Assembly: GCA_002862585.1 (NCBI GenBank)
Contig: PKDP01000125.1
Location: 1-6,602 of the forward strand
Source: Flavobacteriales bacterium
Lineage (GTDB): Bacteria > Bacteroidota > Bacteroidia > Flavobacteriales > UBA7312
Reading direction: 5' to 3'
DNA: 6,602 bases
The position numbers and the translations under genes are program-made. The notes beneath the pieces are model-generated. The model made no database searches. It worked only from the letters and a program-made list of their open reading frames with translations, and was not told where the DNA came from. This document shows positions 5,333 through 6,602 of the stretch, piece by piece; position 1 is the first letter of the stretch; every line of letters begins with the position of its first letter.

Positions 5333-5782
5333 AGAATTCCCCTCAATTAAAGAATTGTAACAATTTAAAGATCCAGAGGATCCAGAGCAATCACTTGATG
5401 AATAAGAATTACCATGGTCGGTACATCTAAAGTTTTCCCCATTTAACTCCCACAAGCTCCTTGTTCCATTGTGCGGACAGGCATTATTATATGCCTGAAT
5501 TGTGTCGCTAGAGATTCTTAGAAACAGCATTTGCAAGCCTAAGGAATATCCATTCATCCAGCCACCAACAGTAGTTAGGGCGCTAAAGTTTGAACTAGTT
5601 AAGTCAATTGTGTAAACACTTCCTTCTTGCAGAAAACCAATCCCATCATTATTGTCACCCCCATTATTAGGGCTGTCAATTTGAGCTTCGTCAGTACTGC
5701 AAGCTTCTAAAAAAGAAAGTCCAAAAAATGCAAAAGCTACACTAGGACAAACTTCCTTTAAAAATTTTCTTCTCGATTTCAT
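5315..5782 (-). CDS. Tat-exported Rieske [2Fe-2S] lipoprotein
   Basis: The 155-residue protein carries a twin-arginine signal, SRRKFLK (3-9), followed by a hydrophobic stretch and the lipobox FLEAC with Cys28 as the lipid site. It should therefore be folded with its cluster in the cytoplasm, exported by Tat and anchored by lipid. After a Gly/Asn/Asp-rich linker (about 34-49) comes a small Rieske domain: Cys102-Pro-His104 and, after 15 residues, Cys120-x-x-His123-Gly, giving the two Cys and two His ligands of the [2Fe-2S] cluster. The extra disulfide pair of bc1-type Rieske proteins is absent, which is more like a low-potential Rieske ferredoxin; Cys132 and Cys141 are additional. It starts 12 bases after the DUF5777 gene and is surely cotranscribed with it, so it probably passes electrons in the periplasm or at the outer membrane for that locus. 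Confidence 0.9.
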   Translation of the reverse strand: MKSRRKFLKEVCPSVAFAFFGLSFLEACSTDEAQIDSPNNGGDNNDGIGFLQEGSVYTIDLTSSNFSALTTVGGWMNGYSLGLQMLFLRISSDTIQAYNNACPHNGTRSLWELNGENFRCTDHGNSYSSSDCSGSSGSLNCYNSLIEGNSLIVTT

Positions 5783-5794
5783 ATAATTTTATTT

Positions 5795-6602
5795 TTAAAA
5801 TACTCTTAAAATATTAAATCCAAAAAACACATCTCCTTTTAACCAGTCACCTTCAGCACCTGTCAAAACACCCGCCTCGTCCGAAGCTTGTGTGTTTGAA
5901 AATAACAATTGAAAAACATGCCCCCCAGTCTCCATATCAATACCAAGACTTAGAACATTTTTTTCATTAGAATTTTTTAATCTATTTAAGTGATAGGAAT
6001 AGTCTATATTGAAAGAGCTTCTTTTGGATATTTTTAATCTGCTTCCAGTATTTAATACATAATTATAATCTGACTTAGCTTGGGTTGTCAAAAAATTATG
6101 TTTTATTACAGAAGGAGACAGCTGCAGAGAGAAGTTGTCACTGAACCTTCTTGAGATAAGAAGCTGGGAAATATAAACATACCTTTCATTGTAGTCGAGA
6201 TTTGGATATACATTTTCATCCAAAGAAGTATCTAGATTAATACTATTGTAACCTACTATTGAGACAGGAAAATTGTTTGTCTGCCTTTTGATTCCATATT
6301 TTACATGAAGATTATAAGTTTTTTTGAAAGACTCGCGACTAAACCCGATTTGGACCTCATTGAAGAGCCCGTATAGCATTTCTATTTTGGTATTAGCATA
6401 ATCTAACCCAAACAATGAACCTATACCACCCCTTACCGCTCCAAATCTGTGCCCAACGTAAAGATATAAATCGCCTTTACCGGCTAATTTTGTAGACTGG
6501 TTGTTAACGACCTTCATTGCTTTAAATGCAGGCATTTCAAACGTGTTTTCATAGTCAGATTCTGCAGTGATTTCGTTTAAGAGTGAGTTTTGCCCAAAAG
6601 CA
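5795..6602 (-). CDS. DUF5777 family outer-membrane beta-barrel protein (5' end outside window)
   Basis: The frame is open from the right edge to the stop at 5795-5797, giving 268 visible residues; the ATG at 6535 is preceded by 22 more in-frame codons without a stop, so it is internal. The visible part fits DUF5777: FKAMKVVNNQSTKLAGKGDLYLYVGHRFG, then alternating strands with FGLDYANTKIEMLYG, IGFSRES, FPVSIVGYNSI, SQLLISRRFSDNFSLQLSPS, KISKRSSFNIDYSY, LGIDMETGGHVFQLLFSN, and EGDWLKGDVFFGFNILRVF at the end. The terminal Phe and the aromatic last strand are usual for outer-membrane barrels inserted by BAM. The signal peptide would be in the missing part. Related barrels often sit beside periplasmic redox proteins such as cytochromes, YceI-like proteins or Rieske proteins, and here the Rieske lipoprotein follows after 12 bases. 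Function is unknown. Confidence 0.88.
   Translation of the reverse strand, partial: AFGQNSLLNEITAESDYENTFEMPAFKAMKVVNNQSTKLAGKGDLYLYVGHRFGAVRGGIGSLFGLDYANTKIEMLYGLFNEVQIGFSRESFKKTYNLHVKYGIKRQTNNFPVSIVGYNSINLDTSLDENVYPNLDYNERYVYISQLLISRRFSDNFSLQLSPSVIKHNFLTTQAKSDYNYVLNTGSRLKISKRSSFNIDYSYHLNRLKNSNEKNVLSLGIDMETGGHVFQLLFSNTQASDEAGVLTGAEGDWLKGDVFFGFNILRVF

Overview
The window is AT-rich DNA from a member of the Bacteroidota, most likely a marine or freshwater flavobacterium. Four things point there: a C-terminal type IX secretion (Por) sorting domain, a lipoprotein with a Ser-Asp-rich stretch right after its lipidated cysteine, families that are common in Flavobacteriia (DUF2911, DUF5777 beta-barrel, the CPXCG Cys-rich family), and promoters of the Bacteroidota type (TTG, about 19-22 bases, TAnnTTTG). 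No rRNA, tRNA, CRISPR array, transposase, phage gene or replication origin was seen.

Layout from left to right. The 3' end of a secreted T9SS substrate gene (+) enters from the left edge. After a short spacer comes a four-helix DoxX-like membrane protein (-). A divergent intergenic region of about 270 bases follows, then a small GTG-start protein ending in a cysteine cluster (+) and a lipocalin-like surface lipoprotein (+). Convergent to that lipoprotein are a secreted DUF2911 protein (-) and, upstream of it, a small single-helix membrane protein (-). Next on the + strand are a CPXCG zinc-ribbon-like small protein, with a good promoter and a terminator hairpin, and a secreted NTF2-like protein. 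A major facilitator of the aromatic acid/H+ symporter type (-) follows, with a well-formed promoter. Between it and the last operon lies a start-less protein-like open frame on the + strand, probably the decayed C-terminal end of a lost gene. The right end is a two-gene unit on the minus strand: a DUF5777 beta-barrel (running off the right edge) and a Tat-exported Rieske lipoprotein 12 bases downstream.

Most genes look like independent small units of envelope or secretion-related function, and not one pathway. The only clear operon is DUF5777 barrel plus Rieske lipoprotein, which suggests a redox or electron-transfer function in the periplasm or at the outer membrane. The MFS transporter has no aromatic catabolism gene beside it in this window, so its substrate cannot be inferred from context. 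I found no convincing new defence, mobile or regulatory system. The most unusual items are the start-less coding relic at about 5120-5332, the Tat plus lipobox signal on the Rieske protein, and the GTG-start Cys-tailed small protein with inverted repeats in its promoter and leader.
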